Below are positions 63,465 through 64,000 of a stretch of 64,000 nucleotides of DNA, in pieces. This stretch comes from Candidatus Gastranaerophilales bacterium (GTDB lineage Bacteria; Cyanobacteriota; Vampirovibrionia; Gastranaerophilales; Gastranaerophilaceae): NCBI GenBank assembly GCA_944323705.1, contig CALUTM010000001.1:59394-123393 (forward strand). The letters are read 5' to 3'. The position numbers and the translations under genes were made by a program. The notes beneath the pieces were generated by a model. It did not search any database, was not told the DNA's origin, and worked only from the letters and a program-made list of their open reading frames with translations. The stretch's first letter is position 1. The number at the start of each line of letters is the position of its first letter.

Positions 63465-64000
63465 CATGGGGATGTAATGGTTTTGACGCCCGTCCGGCGA
63501 GGACAATGGGCAAGCCGAACGCACGTAAGTGCGTGAGGTGGAGTCGAGGAAACGGAGTTGGCTTTGCGAATGCAAAGACAAGCAGGTTTCCGAGCGGAGC
63601 TGTCTTCTTAAGGTCTGAATTCCATGGGGATGTAATGGTTTTGACGCCCGTCCGGCGAGGACAATGGGCAAGCCGAACGCACGTAAGTGCGTGAGGTGGA
63701 GTCGAGGAAACGGAGTTGGCTTTGCGAATGCAAAGACAAGCAGGTTTCCGAGCGGAGCTGTCTTCTTAAGGTCTGAATTCCATGGGGATGTAATGGTTTT
63801 GACGCCCGTCCGGCGAGGACAATGGGCAAGCCGAACGCACGTGAGTGCGTGAGGTGGAGTCGAGGAAACGGAGTTGGCTTTGCGAATGCAAAGACAAGCA
63901 GGTTTCCGAGCGGAGCCATCTTCTTAAGGTCTGAATTCCATGGGGATGTAATGGTTTTGACGCCCGTCCGGCGAGGACAATGGGCAAGCCGAACGCACGT
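63465..64000. repeat. 158-bp GC-rich tandem repeat, at least 3.4 copies, cut by window edge
   Basis: Copies begin at 63465, 63623, 63781 and 63939 with CATGGGGATGTAATGG. They are nearly identical and much richer in GC than the rest of the window. Each contains hairpins CGCAC/GTGCG and CTTTGC/GCAAAG, the latter enclosed by a GGAAAC/GTTTCC pair. Because 158 is not a multiple of three, the frames drift from copy to copy and the apparent ORFs on both strands are artefacts. There are no spacers, so this is not a CRISPR array. Confidence 0.9.

Noticed and set aside
63435..63987. Open frames of 60-100 codons on both strands in the 158-bp repeats
   Set aside because: They are made by the tandem repeat, shift frame from copy to copy and have no ribosome binding sites.
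63465..64000. CRISPR array
   Set aside because: Units are 158 bp head-to-tail with no unique spacers and no cas genes nearby.

Overview
The window looks like a chromosomal segment from an AT-rich, non-photosynthetic relative of the cyanobacteria, most likely a gut Gastranaerophilales (Melainabacteria/Vampirovibrionia). This is an inference from content: the ATP synthase beta and epsilon genes stand apart from the rest of the operon as in cyanobacteria, the glutamate-cysteine ligase is of the GCS2 type, an SLH-domain envelope protein and BioY are present, pilin-like type II secretion proteins occur, and many lineage-specific proteins carry an N-terminal FK motif. No phage or insertion sequence with a transposase is visible. 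Layout: 1-4 kb holds a truncated GAF/HD-GYP protein and an OmpR-type two-component system. 4.0-4.5 kb holds two tandem structured units, each with a 23-25 residue hydrophobic ORF and a conserved opposing promoter. 4.5-16 kb is a largely co-directional metabolic and housekeeping stretch (lipA, a TPR/glycosyltransferase, rpmH, pxpA, yvcK, panB-panC, dapA, secD, secF). 17.5-19.6 kb carries bioA-bioD. 19.7-21.4 kb and 37.1-38.8 kb are two copies of a 1.7-kb duplicated cassette. Between them lie rsmA, a gshA-like gene, atpD-atpC, an FkbH-like gene, a MarR-controlled efflux locus (emrA, tolC), a six-gene operon that includes rimI and bioY, and mutS. From 38.9 to 50.1 kb come a second TPR/glycosyltransferase, two membrane-anchored AAA+ ATPases, tRNA-Pro(TGG), an acetolactate synthase, a ribbon-helix-helix protein, an SLH protein, a GNAT and ribE-ribBA. 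From 50.2 to 63.3 kb come a TPR protein, a diguanylate cyclase, tsaE-tsaB, a SEC-C protein, surE, glgC, GNAT-like and lineage-specific small proteins, rpmI-rplT, an XRE regulator, an EF-hand protein, a rubredoxin-flavin reductase fusion and a type 4 uracil-DNA glycosylase. The last 0.5 kb is a 158-bp GC-rich tandem repeat running off the edge. Functional links: biotin synthesis (bioA, bioD) and uptake (bioY), pantothenate (panB, panC), riboflavin (ribE, ribBA) and lipoate (lipA) make a cofactor theme. The diguanylate cyclase and the HD-GYP protein suggest c-di-GMP signalling. tsaB, tsaE and rimI act on tRNA t6A and ribosomal protein modification. The most interesting material is regulatory and accessory. 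First, the tandem structured small-ORF units resemble type I toxin-antitoxin loci, with a decayed third copy at 62.6 kb. Second, the duplicated cassette pairs small helical proteins with a convergent glycine-zipper protein, and has a divergent core between identical flanks. Third, a promoter-like motif (GGCAAT, 17-18 nt, TTTATA) recurs before several accessory genes. Fourth, there is one near-perfect sigma-28 type promoter. Fifth, several genes appear to have leaderless transcripts.
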